From a candidate division KSB1 bacterium (GTDB lineage Bacteria; Zhuqueibacterota; Zhuqueibacteria; Zhuqueibacterales; Zhuqueibacteraceae): a stretch of DNA of 64,000 nucleotides. The position numbers and the translations under genes are program-made. The DNA is taken from NCBI GenBank assembly GCA_034506175.1, contig JAPDQB010000011.1:62001-126000 (forward strand), given 5' to 3'. Numbering within the stretch: position 1 is the first letter of the stretch; each line of letters opens with the position of its first letter. The notes under the pieces were generated by a model, which was not told the origin of the DNA, searched no databases, and saw only the letters and a program-made list of their open reading frames with translations. Positions 17,619 through 26,809 of the stretch are shown in pieces.

Positions 17619-20063
17619 ATGGAAAATAAGTCAATGTCCCGTCGTTTGTTGGTTGCGGTTTTTGCGATAATCGGTTTGGCAATTGGCGCCTATTTGATGC
17701 CGCAAGTCAATCCTTATTTTGCCAGCCGGCCCGAGCTGGCCCGCGGCGAAGCGCGCCGCATCGTCGATGCCTGTCTTAAACAGCAAGGCTTCGATGTCAG
17801 TGGCTTTTTCAACGAAGCCATTTTCGTTTATGATCATTCCGGCCTGGATTATCTGATGGGCACGTTTGGCGTCAAGCCGGTGATCGACCTCGGGCGCGAC
17901 GACCGGCTGCCGTTGTCGTATTGGCAATTCACTTTCTACCGCAACGTGCCCAAAGATCAGCAGCAGGAAATTTTTCGGGTGCGGGTCTCGCCTTCGGGAA
18001 AACTTATTGGGTTCATCCATATCCTGCCGGATTCCGTTGCCGGCGACACGCTGAGCGCCGCCGCGGCCTTGCAGCTGGCGCAGCGTACCTTGCAAAACTG
18101 GCCGGACATTCAATTCGACGATTTCAAATTGGAGGAATCTTCCAGCACCCAAAAAATGAAGCGCACGGATCACAAGCTGGTCTTCGCGCGAACCAACGCC
18201 GCGCTCGGCGCCGGCGCCGAAGTGCTGGAAGTGCAGATCGCCGGCACCGAGTTGGCGAGCGTCATGCGTTATTTCCGCGATCCCCAGGATTTCGTCAGCG
18301 CCTCGGGCGTGGTCGGCCCGGCCAGTCTCCTCATCAATGCCATCTCGGTGGCGGTTTATGTGGTTTTGCTTTTTGTTTCGCTGGTCATGTTTTTGCGCAA
18401 ATATCACGAAGGCGAGATTGGCGTGCGCACCGGTTTATGGCTGGGCGGCATCCTTTTTTTCACCCTGCTGCTTTATACGATCAACATTTGGGATCGCATC
18501 GGTTACGGCGCCGGCTTTGGTCCGATCAGCCCGTTGTATACCAAACTCGTCGCGGCGGCCATGCAGGTGTTCTTTGGCTATAATTTCATGGCCCTCATGG
18601 TGCTTGGCGCCTGGACCGTCGGCGAACAATTCCTGCGCCTGGATCGGCCGAAGCTGCTCGCCGGTGTCGACAGCGTTTTCAATCGCCGCTGGATCACGCA
18701 AAATATCGGCCGCGAATTGCCGGTGGGCCTCGCCTGGGGCCTGATGATTTTCGGCGCGATACAACTGGTGATTTATTTGATCATTCATCATCTCGGCGCC
18801 CTGCCGCGTTTGAGCTACAACAGCTTCAGCGCCTTTGAAGGCCATCTGCCGTGGCTTGGCATTTTGGTCTCGTTGCTGGTGACCGCGCTTTTTGACGAGC
18901 TGGTTTTTCGCCTGTTTCTCATTTCCTCTCTCCGCCGTTTGCTGAAATCAACCGTTCTGGCTATTTTCCTTGCCGGCGTGCTGTATGGATTTTTTCTCGT
19001 CTTCTTTAACGAAACCTACAGTTTCCGTCCCGCCCCCTTCACATTGATTCCGTCGATCTTGCTCGGCCTGGCGCAAGGCTTCGTCTTCTGGCGTTACGGC
19101 TTGCTGGCGTCGATGGCTTCTGGTGGCGTCTTCGCCGCGCTCAATCAAATCGGCCCCTTGCTCGGCAGCGCGGAGCCCTACTTTATCGGTTCGGGAATCG
19201 CGGGCAGCGTGTTGCTGCTTGGCTTGCTCGTCACCGGCTGGATTGGCAGCCGCCGCGGCGAGAGGTTTGATTACAAACCGGAAACCGAGCCGGCCCATAT
19301 CCGCCGCATCAAAGAGCGCGTGCGCATGCAAAAAGAGCTGGAGATCGCCCGCCGCGTGCAGCTCCATCTCTTGCCAAAGGAGCAGCCAAAGATCGCCGGC
19401 TTCGATATTGCCGGCGCCTGCCTGCCGGCGCTCGAAGTTGGCGGCGATTATTTTGATTTCGTCGGCATGCGCGACGGCAAGCTCGGCATCGCCGTCGGCG
19501 ATGTTTCCGGCAAAGGCGTGCCCGCGGCGATTTACATGACGCTCACCAAAGGCATTTTGCAATCGCACGCCGAAGAAGACCCTTCACCCAAGCACGTGTT
19601 GAGCAAAGTCAATCATCTCATGTATCGCACCATTGAGCGCAATTGGTACGTCAGCATGTTTTACGCCGTGCTCGACAGCAGGCGCCGGCTGCTGAGATTT
19701 GCCCGCGCCGGCCATAACCCCGCCATCGTCTTCAGCAGCGGCGCGAGTGAAACGCGGCTGTTGCAAACCGCCGGCATCGGCCTGGGACTGGAAAGGGGAG
19801 ATATTTTTACGAAGACTTTAGTGGAAGGCGAGCTGCAACTTTCCCCCGGCGACACGCTGGTTTTTTATACCGACGGTTTCACCGAAGCGATGAATCGCGA
19901 TCTCGAAGAATTTGGCACGGATCGATTTCTCGATTTGCTGCGCCGGAATGACAACGGCTCCGCCGAGCATTTGGTGCAGCGCGCGTTTGACGAAGTCCGC
20001 CGATTCGCCGGCGACCATCCTCAGCACGATGACATGACGATCGTGGTGTTGAAGGCGTATTAG
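17619..20063 (+). CDS. Membrane PP2C/SpoIIE phosphatase fused to a CPBP-like membrane region
   Basis: In this 814-residue protein residue 10-28 is a signal anchor. An extracytoplasmic region follows to about 230, then several membrane helices (about 235-540), and a C-terminal SpoIIE/RsbU-type PP2C phosphatase from about 570. The phosphatase metal-binding acidic residues are all present (GGDYFD, VGDVSGKG, YTDGFTEA, QHDDMT), so it should be active, probably on a serine-phosphorylated anti-sigma antagonist. Within the membrane part, LFDELVFRLFL (Asp426, Glu427, Arg431) resembles the EExxxR motif of CPBP/CAAX proteases. The histidines expected in the other CPBP motifs appear absent, so this half may be a sensor. 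GGAG supports the start. Confidence 0.85.
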   Translation: MENKSMSRRLLVAVFAIIGLAIGAYLMPQVNPYFASRPELARGEARRIVDACLKQQGFDVSGFFNEAIFVYDHSGLDYLMGTFGVKPVIDLGRDDRLPLSYWQFTFYRNVPKDQQQEIFRVRVSPSGKLIGFIHILPDSVAGDTLSAAAALQLAQRTLQNWPDIQFDDFKLEESSSTQKMKRTDHKLVFARTNAALGAGAEVLEVQIAGTELASVMRYFRDPQDFVSASGVVGPASLLINAISVAVYVVLLFVSLVMFLRKYHEGEIGVRTGLWLGGILFFTLLLYTINIWDRIGYGAGFGPISPLYTKLVAAAMQVFFGYNFMALMVLGAWTVGEQFLRLDRPKLLAGVDSVFNRRWITQNIGRELPVGLAWGLMIFGAIQLVIYLIIHHLGALPRLSYNSFSAFEGHLPWLGILVSLLVTALFDELVFRLFLISSLRRLLKSTVLAIFLAGVLYGFFLVFFNETYSFRPAPFTLIPSILLGLAQGFVFWRYGLLASMASGGVFAALNQIGPLLGSAEPYFIGSGIAGSVLLLGLLVTGWIGSRRGERFDYKPETEPAHIRRIKERVRMQKELEIARRVQLHLLPKEQPKIAGFDIAGACLPALEVGGDYFDFVGMRDGKLGIAVGDVSGKGVPAAIYMTLTKGILQSHAEEDPSPKHVLSKVNHLMYRTIERNWYVSMFYAVLDSRRRLLRFARAGHNPAIVFSSGASETRLLQTAGIGLGLERGDIFTKTLVEGELQLSPGDTLVFYTDGFTEAMNRDLEEFGTDRFLDLLRRNDNGSAEHLVQRAFDEVRRFAGDHPQHDDMTIVVLKAY

Positions 20064-20133
20064 AAATTTTCGTCGTCGTGCCCACTGGCGTAGACTTCAG
20101 GTGAAAAACTTTGGCGTTCAAAATTTTGGCGCA

Positions 20134-20598
20134 TTAATTTTTTCTGGTTTTCAAGCTTCCCGCCCTTTCTTCAATTTCAACAACAACCTCATCCACCGCC
20201 GTGCTGCACGCCGTGCCTTTGCCGTCGTTGACGGTCAGGCGCACGACATAGCGTCCGGGGTTGACAAAATAATGATCATCGTCATCAGCCAGGTGTCGAG
20301 CTGCGGCAGGTAAATTGGCGCGCTGATTTTGTTCTCCCGTTTCTTGAGTTCATTGATTTCAGCGGCGGGAACATCGAGAATTTCAGAGGCCTCAAGGGAG
20401 ATTTCTTCGAGGCGATTTTTGAAAGTTTTTTTGAAGGTTTGCACCGACGTATTCGCCGGGCTTCACTTCGAAGTAAAGCGTCAAGGCCACGATGTCTTCG
20501 ATGTTGTCGATGCCGGCGGAAAGAAAAGTGACCTTAGTTTGATTTCGGGATGATTCAGGATATATAAAAACCTCCTCAAAGTCAAGGCGCATCGTCAA
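20134..20598 (-). pseudogene. Decayed gene ending in a PKD-like domain
   Basis: Reading the minus strand, three frames join into one protein-like sequence: a first piece from 20598 (MRLDFEEVFIYPE to KPGEYVG), a second from about 20444 (TFKKTFKNRLEEISLEASE to PQLDTW), and a third ending at 20134 that reads DDDDHYFVNPGRYVVRLTVN and then DGKGTACSTAVDEVVV. The last piece has the PGxYxVxLTVxDG pattern of PKD beta-sandwich domains. At least two frameshifts are needed, so this is a broken gene. A further 27-codon open frame just upstream (20609-20692, minus) may be part of the same dead gene. Confidence 0.6.
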
Positions 20599-20793
20599 AT
20601 TGTTTCAACTATTTGCTCTCCACCGCCTCAACCCCTTCCCAACCCTCGGGCACGCCTTTTACCATAAGAACGAAAGTAATTTTTGCGCTCATGGAATAAC
20701 CCATACTTGAAAATTTTGTTTGCGATTGAAGCTTGGAAAAGTTAAATTATCATCAAGACGAAAAACAATCATGGCTAAATCAAGCGACAATAG

Positions 20794-21177
20794 ATGAATA
20801 TGCAAACCGTTGAAACGATGGATTGGCCGGAAATCATCGAACGCATAAATAACCAAGTTGTGCCAACCAAGGTCGACGCTGAAACCGCAAAGCGTTTGAC
20901 CAACCGCTTCATTCTTGAAAACCTGCCCGACCGCTTCTGCGCCGGAACCCCGCGGTTTTTGCAATTCCCGCTGCGCTCGGTTTGGATCGTTCCGGTGGTG
21001 CTTTCCTATCCGCGAATCGGCCCAGTCGGCCAAGCCGGTATTGCCGCGGTCGATACCGAAACCGGTTCCGTTGTTGGGTGGACGCCGCTGGACGAAATGA
21101 AGAAAGCCGCCGAAACCATCCATGAACGAAAAAAGGCCGATATCGACGCCGCCTTTTCACAGGCAGGAAACGCCTGA
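20794..21177 (+). CDS. Hypothetical protein, partner of a C39-like peptidase gene
   Basis: I do not recognise this 127-residue protein. It has no signal peptide. The middle part (RSVWIVPVVLSYPRIGPVGQ followed by AGIAAVDTETGSVVGW) reads like a compact beta domain, and the C-terminus is a charged helix. Its 3' end overlaps the next gene by 56 bases, so the two were probably co-translated. The downstream gene is a frameshifted C39-like peptidase, so this one may no longer be functional even though its own frame is intact. It lies in a stretch with two other decayed genes. Confidence 0.5.
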   Translation: MNMQTVETMDWPEIIERINNQVVPTKVDAETAKRLTNRFILENLPDRFCAGTPRFLQFPLRSVWIVPVVLSYPRIGPVGQAGIAAVDTETGSVVGWTPLDEMKKAAETIHERKKADIDAAFSQAGNA

Positions 21178-21582
21178 TCCATGCGCCGTGGCTTGTTTAC
21201 GCGCGGTCTTGCATTTCCATGGTCATTTCACGGAAGAAGCTTCGCTGCGTGAAATGTGCGGCACCACGGCGCCGGGAACATTGGCAGATGATTTAGTCAA
21301 GTGTGCTCGCGCCCTGGGCTTTCAGGCGCAGAAAGAGTATGCCAACTTGGAAATGCTGAAAGGGTATCTTGTCGAAAATCATTTCCCGATTCTTTATATC
21401 AACTTGCTCTTCATTGACGGCATTGATTCAGTACATGCTGTGATTGTCACTGAATTGCAAGATCAGCTCCTTCTTGTCATTGATCCACTTGAAGGGGAGC
21501 GCCCATCCCCTTGCCCGCCTTTGAAAGCTCCTGGAAGATGCTGAATAATCTCGCTGTCGTTGTTTGGAAACCCCAAGATTAA
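21122..21582 (+). pseudogene. C39-like cysteine peptidase gene with a one-base frameshift
   Basis: The N-terminal part reads RQETPDPCAVACLRAVLHFHG, the active-site Cys region of C39-like (bacteriocin-processing type) peptidases. It is followed by DSVHAVIV, which carries the catalytic His, and VIDPLEGE, which carries the Asp. The frame entered at 21122 then ends in a proline-rich nonsense tail at 21544. The adjacent frame from about 21503 reads IPLPAFESSWKMLNNLAVVV and KPQD and stops at 21582, the natural C-terminus of this family. A single-base deletion near 21494-21504, in a region of G and C runs, explains the break. It could be real decay or an assembly error. Confidence 0.7.
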
Positions 21583-21616
21583 GCTGTTCATTTTGCAATC
21601 GCACACGTTACACGAA

Positions 21617-22071
21617 CTATACTTGGCCGAGAAAACGCGTGTGATAGTCGGTGCGATTCGACAGTTTGTTCAGCGTGATTTCACTCACCGCAATGGAAGC
21701 GCCGTAAAACTTGCACAAGCCTTCGATGCGATTCGTCAAGTTCACCGCGTCCGAAAAATATCGCCCTGGATGCGTTCTCAATTGCTCGCGATCTTTCGCG
21801 GCTTGTTTTTTCGCCGCCGCCTCACGAATGGTCCTGGCAAGAGTGATTTCGAGATCTTGAAAATCGATGGGTTTGGTGATGAAATCAAAAGCGCCGCGGT
21901 TCATCGCCGTTCGAATATTCTGCATGTCGCCATAGGCGGAAATGATCACGGCTTTGAGAGGGGGATATGGCTCGCTGAGTTTACTCAACAGGGTCAGGCC
22001 GTCCATCCCCGGCATGTTGATGTCGGTGAAGACGCAGCCGGTTTCTTTCCGCCTGCAGTTTTTTCAGCCAT
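21617..22071 (-). pseudogene. Remnant of a receiver plus class III cyclase protein
   Basis: The frame carries the second half of a receiver domain (VFTDINMPGMDGLTLL, then the SAYGD and TKPID motifs with the conserved Lys). A short linker follows, and then the C-terminal piece of a class III adenylate/guanylate cyclase domain (SDAVNLTNRIEGLCKFYGAS to RFLGQV), ended by a stop. The receiver's first half is missing: an ATG at 22071 starts MAEKTAGGKK in another frame and the sequence then jumps to the phospho-acceptor region. The catalytic core of the cyclase is gone. Internal deletions and a frameshift make this a dead gene. The family assignment of both pieces is fairly safe. Confidence 0.7.
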
Positions 22072-22082
22072 TTTGAATCTCT

Positions 22083-22227
22083 CAACGCGGACAAGCCGCA
22101 ACCAAAAAGATTTACTCGCTCACAGAAAAGGAACTCTCACCGAAGTGATTTTTTTCTGTGAGAGTTCCAATTTGGTGAGCCAAAAGTCTTTGCTTTTTTG
22201 CAAAGATATCACTTGTAACAGACTAAT
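22083..22227. repeat. 145-base direct repeat, copy A (CTCAC hairpin family)
   Basis: The sequence from CAACGCGGACAAGCC to GACTAAT occurs again at 25002-25147 with about seven differences. Inside is a hairpin built as CTCACAGAAAA, GGAACT, CTCACCGAA and the matching right arm (GTGAG, AGTTCC, GGTGAG), then a second small hairpin CTTTGC-T6-GCAAAG. The repeat ends exactly at the stop codon of the minus-strand M14 peptidase gene, so it is the 3' flank of that gene. Confidence 0.85.
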
Positions 22228-24919
22228 GCGCCGGCCCGAAGAAAACCGCGTTCAGCAACAGCAGATTGGTGCCGTCAAAGAACGCCCGCGTGTTCGGATC
22301 TTCGGCAAACGCCACGACGTGGCCGGCGCCGAGATTTTGGTGCATCAAATACGCCTTGTTCGCCAATTGCTTTTTGGACTCCTCCCAGATGAAACCGCTC
22401 AACACCAGCTTGTCTTCCGGCATATACAGACCAACGTTGGTACCTTTGTCAAGCTTCAGCGGGGTAAAAATGTTGCGGCTGTTGACCAGCACATTCGCAT
22501 CGCCGTCGTAGCCGAACGCCAGCCAATGCTCGGTGTCCAATTTCACGCGCACGATGGCGCCGGGCGTTTCGATGGGCAACTCTTTCTCCGGCTGAATTTC
22601 CTTTTCCACATCGAACGGCTTGGTCAAGTCCGGTTTGGTTTCCTCTTTTTTTTGATCCGGTTTGTCTTTTTTTTCTTCCTTGTCCGGCTTGCCGCCTTTC
22701 AGCTCGCGGGTCGTTCCCAGCAAGCTGACTTTTTCTCCGGTCAGCCACTGCGTTGCGTTGCCATAAGTAATCAACGTGCCGCCTTTGCGAATCCAATCTT
22801 CAATCGAATTGCCCTCGCCGAGAGCACGGTCGTAACTGCCGAAAGCGTCCGGCAAAATCAGTACGTTGTAGCCCGACAAATCGGCGCTGCCCAATTGCTC
22901 GGCGTGCATGATCGTCACCGGATAGCCATAAGCCTGCTCGAGCAAATATCGTGTCCAGCCCGCCGATAGGGAGGAGGTTGGGGTGTTGTAAGCCATCACG
23001 ATTTTGGGCTTGGTCAAAAACCGCACGTTGCCGCTGCCAAAGTTCACGCCCTCCTCAACCCACGAGTCGTTGGTCGAAATAATTTCGACATTTTCCGTTT
23101 TGGCGATTTCGCCGAGTGTTTCAAAGAGATTGTCTGGATTGTCTTTTACTTTGATGATCAGCGTGCCGCGCGGATATTTGCGGCCGCTCAAAGTGAAGGG
23201 CATGTCCGTGCTGAAAACGCGAATGTTTTTGCGATGCAATTCCGCCAGCGCCCTTGCCGCGGCGTTCGTGCCCCACGGAATCAAATAAGCCAGTTGCCCT
23301 TTGCCGCCTTGAATCGCCCCGCTCAGCGGGGAAGCTTCTGCGTCGAGCGCGGAAAACTTGCCAACTGAAGCCTCGTGGGCGCGATAGCATTCGACATCGT
23401 ACAAAAGCGGCAGCGACCAGGCGGTGACATCGTAAAACTGATGCTCCAGCCGCTTCTTTTCGCGGCGCAATTGTTCTTGGAGAAATTTATCGTCCATCGG
23501 CGTGTGTTTGTCCAACAGCGTTTTCGCCAGCCGCTTGGAGGGTTGCGCCAGCGAGACGATGAACGTTCCCGCCGGAAAACTTTTGGATTGAATGCCGCTG
23601 CCGTAATAATCTTCGACGCGGCGGTTGGTAAATGTTGCCGCTGCTTTTTTGACTTCGATGCCTTGCTGCCGCAGCAAATTCGCCAGCTTGGCGGCGCGGT
23701 TGGGGTCGTTCCCCGGCGCGATGATGAATTCTTTCACCTCGCCGGTCCGGCCTTCTTCAATCGCGGAGCGGCGATACTCGTAAAAATAACGCAGCATCTC
23801 GGCGCGATTGCGGGCGGTGGTTTCGGCGGTCGACAACGATGCAATAAAATGATGCTGCACCGTCTCACGGTAATGCATCGTGGTTTCGTCGTTGCGTTTC
23901 ACAACCAACCCGCGCGCCGAGGCTTGTTCGTAGGTCATGCCAATCGAGCCGTGAAACATCGGCCAGCCTTCGCCATAGCCGGGATAAAACGAATCAAACA
24001 CCTCGCGGGTGAAATAATCGAACTTCATGCGGTCGAACCATTTGGCGTTGTTGCGGCCGTATTTTTCCAGCATCTTGATTTGCGCCGGCGGCATTTCGGG
24101 ATTCAATGGATCCGCCGGCGGAGCGAAATAATACGTCGCGTTCGAGCCCATCTCGTGCAAGTCGACGAAGGCTTGCGGATACCATTCGAGATAGGCTTTC
24201 ACCCGGCCGCGGGTCTCCGGCTGTGTCATCGCAAACCAGTCGCGATTCATGTCGAAAAGATAATGATTGCTCCGCCCGCTCGGCCAGGTCTCGCGATGCT
24301 CGGCCGCCTGCTGATCCGGATCCGGCCAGCGCCCGGTGGTTTGGCGAAAGTAGTTGATGAAACGATCGCGGCCATCCGGATTTTGCATCGGGTCGAGAAT
24401 CACGACGCTGTTTTGCAAAACGAGCTGAGCCAGCGAGTCGTTTTGAGCTGCGACGAGATGATACGCCGTGAGCAGGGCCGCGTCAGTGCTGGAGATTTCA
24501 TTGCCGTGCACGCCGTACGCCAGCCAGGTGATCGACGGCAGCGAAGCCAGCAGCCGATCCGCCTGCGCCGCAGAAATTTGTCGCGGATCAGCCAGCTTTT
24601 GCATGCCGGCTTTGATTTCGTCGAGACGAGCCAGATTCTGTTCCGAGGCCACGATCATATAATAAAGCGCCCGGCCTTCCCACGTCTCGGCATATTTCAC
24701 CAACTGGAGATTTTTAGAAACCTCTGCGAGCCGGTGAATATACTTTTCGACTTCGTGGTGCATGGTAATTTTCTCGCCCCACTTGTGCCCAACGACTTGC
24801 TCCAGTGTGGGAATCGCCGGATCATACTCAACGTTGGGATAAAACTGAAATTCCTGCGCGAATATCAAATTCGCGCAGAGAAGCAAAGTCAGAATGGGGA
24901 GGCAGAATCTGGCTTTCAT
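22223..24919 (-). CDS. Secreted M14-family zinc carboxypeptidase-like protein
   Basis: This 898-residue exported peptidase has a signal peptide (cleavage near residue 21, IFAQ). The M14 zinc site is visible: His138 and Glu141 in GVHGNEISS, and His255 in FVDLHEMGSN. Substrate-binding NPDGRDRF lies near 180, and Glu331 in GMTYEQASARG fits the catalytic glutamate. After the peptidase domain (to about 370) comes a long C-terminal region with a DJ-1/glutamine-amidotransferase-like stretch (SGYNVLILPDAFGSYDRAL) and a lysine-glutamate-rich spacer near 745-790. AAGGAG lies nine bases before the ATG. The gene is flanked by two copies of a 145-base repeat. Confidence 0.9.
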   Translation of the reverse strand: MKARFCLPILTLLLCANLIFAQEFQFYPNVEYDPAIPTLEQVVGHKWGEKITMHHEVEKYIHRLAEVSKNLQLVKYAETWEGRALYYMIVASEQNLARLDEIKAGMQKLADPRQISAAQADRLLASLPSITWLAYGVHGNEISSTDAALLTAYHLVAAQNDSLAQLVLQNSVVILDPMQNPDGRDRFINYFRQTTGRWPDPDQQAAEHRETWPSGRSNHYLFDMNRDWFAMTQPETRGRVKAYLEWYPQAFVDLHEMGSNATYYFAPPADPLNPEMPPAQIKMLEKYGRNNAKWFDRMKFDYFTREVFDSFYPGYGEGWPMFHGSIGMTYEQASARGLVVKRNDETTMHYRETVQHHFIASLSTAETTARNRAEMLRYFYEYRRSAIEEGRTGEVKEFIIAPGNDPNRAAKLANLLRQQGIEVKKAAATFTNRRVEDYYGSGIQSKSFPAGTFIVSLAQPSKRLAKTLLDKHTPMDDKFLQEQLRREKKRLEHQFYDVTAWSLPLLYDVECYRAHEASVGKFSALDAEASPLSGAIQGGKGQLAYLIPWGTNAAARALAELHRKNIRVFSTDMPFTLSGRKYPRGTLIIKVKDNPDNLFETLGEIAKTENVEIISTNDSWVEEGVNFGSGNVRFLTKPKIVMAYNTPTSSLSAGWTRYLLEQAYGYPVTIMHAEQLGSADLSGYNVLILPDAFGSYDRALGEGNSIEDWIRKGGTLITYGNATQWLTGEKVSLLGTTRELKGGKPDKEEKKDKPDQKKEETKPDLTKPFDVEKEIQPEKELPIETPGAIVRVKLDTEHWLAFGYDGDANVLVNSRNIFTPLKLDKGTNVGLYMPEDKLVLSGFIWEESKKQLANKAYLMHQNLGAGHVVAFAEDPNTRAFFDGTNLLLLNAVFFGPAH

Positions 24920-25001
24920 GGAAAGGGGTCTCCTTAAATTCTGTCATTGAAAATGATTGAAATGTCCATAAATTATGTCAATTTGGGCTGTTGTACTGGC
25001 C

Positions 25002-25147
25002 CAACGCGGACAAGCCACAACCAAAAAAATTTACTCGCTCACAGAAATGGAACTCTCACCGAAGTGAATTTTTTCTGTGAGAGTTCCAATTCTGTGAGCC
25101 AAAAGTCTTTGCTTTTTTTGCAAAGATATCACTTGTAACAGACTAAT
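25002..25147. repeat. 146-base direct repeat, copy B (CTCAC hairpin family)
   Basis: This copy is in the same orientation as copy A at 22083-22227 and is about 95 percent identical by eye. It starts 83 bases upstream of the M14 peptidase start and ends 46 bases beyond the stop of the minus-strand oxidoreductase gene, so it again sits 3' of a gene. The outer arms pair better here than in copy A (CTCACAGAA with TTCTGTGAG). Confidence 0.85.
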
Positions 25148-25193
25148 TTATGGCTGTTTTGCAATGGTTTTTTGTAAAACGTAAATTTACGCT

Positions 25194-26786
25194 TTACGCA
25201 TGAAATCTTTTCAAAATCTCCAGCGCCGCCAACCTCCCCGGCGCGCCGGTGATGCCGCCGCCGGGATGCGTGCCGGAGCCGCATTGATAATAATTGCGAA
25301 TCGGCGTGCGATAATTGGCATAACCGGCAGCAGGCCTCAGGAAAAATAATTGTGACAATGTCAGTTCGCCCTGAAAAATGTTGCCCTGCGAGAGGCCGAT
25401 GGTTTGCTCGATGTCCCACGGCGTCATCACCTGGCGATGCAGAATGATATTTTTGAGATTGGGAATGTATTCAGCCAGCGTGTCGACGACGGCATCGCCG
25501 AGCGCCTCCCGCTTCTGCTCCCATGTGCCTTCGCGCAGTTGATACGGCGCGTATTGCACGAAACACGACATCACGTGCTTGCCGGGCGGGGCCATGTCGG
25601 GATCGATCATCGACGGAATGATGATATCGATGTAGGGCCGCCGCGAGAAATTACCGTATTTGGCATCGTCATACGCGCGTTCGAGATAATCGAGACTCGG
25701 GCTGATGGAAAACGCGCCGCGCAGATGCGGGCCGTCGCCGGGCATGCACGCCCAATTCGGCAGCGCCGCCAACGCCAAATTCACTTTTGCCGAGGAGCCG
25801 CGAATGTTGAAGTTGCGAATGGCGGTGACCAACGCCTCCGGCAGGAGGGAGGCGTCAAGCAATTTGAGAAACGTGTGCTTGGGATCGAGGCTGGAAACGA
25901 TGATCTTGCCGTAAAATTCATCGCCGTTTTCTAATGCGACGCCGGCAGCGGTTTGATTTTTAACGATCACTTTCGCGACCGGCGCGTCGCAGCGAATCTC
26001 CGCGCCAAATCCTCGCGCCGCGCTGGCAATCGCTTCCGAGATGCCGCCGGTGCCGCCCTTGGCAAAGCCCCAGGCGCGAAAACTTCCATCGATCTCGCCC
26101 ATGTAATGATGAAGCAACACATACGCCGTGCCGGGTGATCGCGGCCCGAGAAAAGTGCCGATGATGCCGCTCGATGAAAGCGTCGCTTTCAAAACCTCCG
26201 TCTCGAACCATTCTTCCAAAAAATCGGCAGAACTCATTGTCATCAGCTTGGTCAAGGTGTAAATATTTTCTTCTCCCAGGCCGCGAATGTGTTTGCCGAG
26301 CTCGGCAAGCCCGAGCAAATCTTTGGGATGGAGCGTGGTCGGATCGGGCGGGATGATGCCGAGGAGGTATTTCACCGCCTTCGCCATGAAATACATCGTG
26401 CGGCCATATTCATCATACGCCTCCGCATCGCGCCGCGAATGCCGCGCGATGTCGCGCAGCGTGCGAAAGTGATCCCAATCACGATAGAGATAGTCGCCGT
26501 TGGGCAGAGGCGTAAGCGTGCTCGGCAGCGGCAGAATCATCAAGCCGTGCCGCGGCAAATCGAGATCACGGATGATTTCCGGTCGAAACAAACTCACCAC
26601 ATAGGAGAAGACGGAAAATTTGAAACCGGGAAAAATTTCCTCCGTCACCGAAGCGCCGCCGACGAGATGACGTTTTTCCAGGACGAGGACTTTTTTGCCG
26701 GCTTTGGCTAAATAAGCCGCTGCGACGAGGCCGTTGTGGCCAGCGCCGATGATGATGGCGTCGTAGGTTTGGGGCATGGTTTTCAT
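25194..26786 (-). CDS. FAD-dependent oxidoreductase of the PYROXD2/phytoene-desaturase type
   Basis: This 530-residue flavoprotein belongs to the phytoene desaturase/PYROXD2 superfamily. The dinucleotide-binding motif GAGHNGLVAAAYLAKAGKKV lies at the N-terminus, followed by GGASVTEEIFPGFKF, a strong PYROXD2-like signature. The family's C-terminal FAD motif is seen near 490-520 (GSGTHPGGGITGAPGRLAAL). Substrate is unknown; carotenoid genes are absent. The start at 26786 or at the second ATG (26777) cannot be separated, since no clear ribosome binding site is present. It lies downstream of the GcvT-like gene on the same strand, with a repeat element between them. Confidence 0.88.
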   Translation of the reverse strand: MKTMPQTYDAIIIGAGHNGLVAAAYLAKAGKKVLVLEKRHLVGGASVTEEIFPGFKFSVFSYVVSLFRPEIIRDLDLPRHGLMILPLPSTLTPLPNGDYLYRDWDHFRTLRDIARHSRRDAEAYDEYGRTMYFMAKAVKYLLGIIPPDPTTLHPKDLLGLAELGKHIRGLGEENIYTLTKLMTMSSADFLEEWFETEVLKATLSSSGIIGTFLGPRSPGTAYVLLHHYMGEIDGSFRAWGFAKGGTGGISEAIASAARGFGAEIRCDAPVAKVIVKNQTAAGVALENGDEFYGKIIVSSLDPKHTFLKLLDASLLPEALVTAIRNFNIRGSSAKVNLALAALPNWACMPGDGPHLRGAFSISPSLDYLERAYDDAKYGNFSRRPYIDIIIPSMIDPDMAPPGKHVMSCFVQYAPYQLREGTWEQKREALGDAVVDTLAEYIPNLKNIILHRQVMTPWDIEQTIGLSQGNIFQGELTLSQLFFLRPAAGYANYRTPIRNYYQCGSGTHPGGGITGAPGRLAALEILKRFHA

Positions 26787-26809
26787 TGTGGGTTGAATAA
26801 TCGTACAAA

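Noticed and set aside
21560-22969. 469-codon plus-strand frame crossing the receiver-cyclase remnant, repeat A and the peptidase end
   Set aside because: It runs through a repeat and over the antisense of two recognisable sequences, and has a Phe-rich low-complexity stretch.
23375-24937. 520-codon plus-strand frame opposite the M14 peptidase
   Set aside because: Antisense shadow. The opposite frame has signal peptide, zinc ligands and a ribosome binding site.
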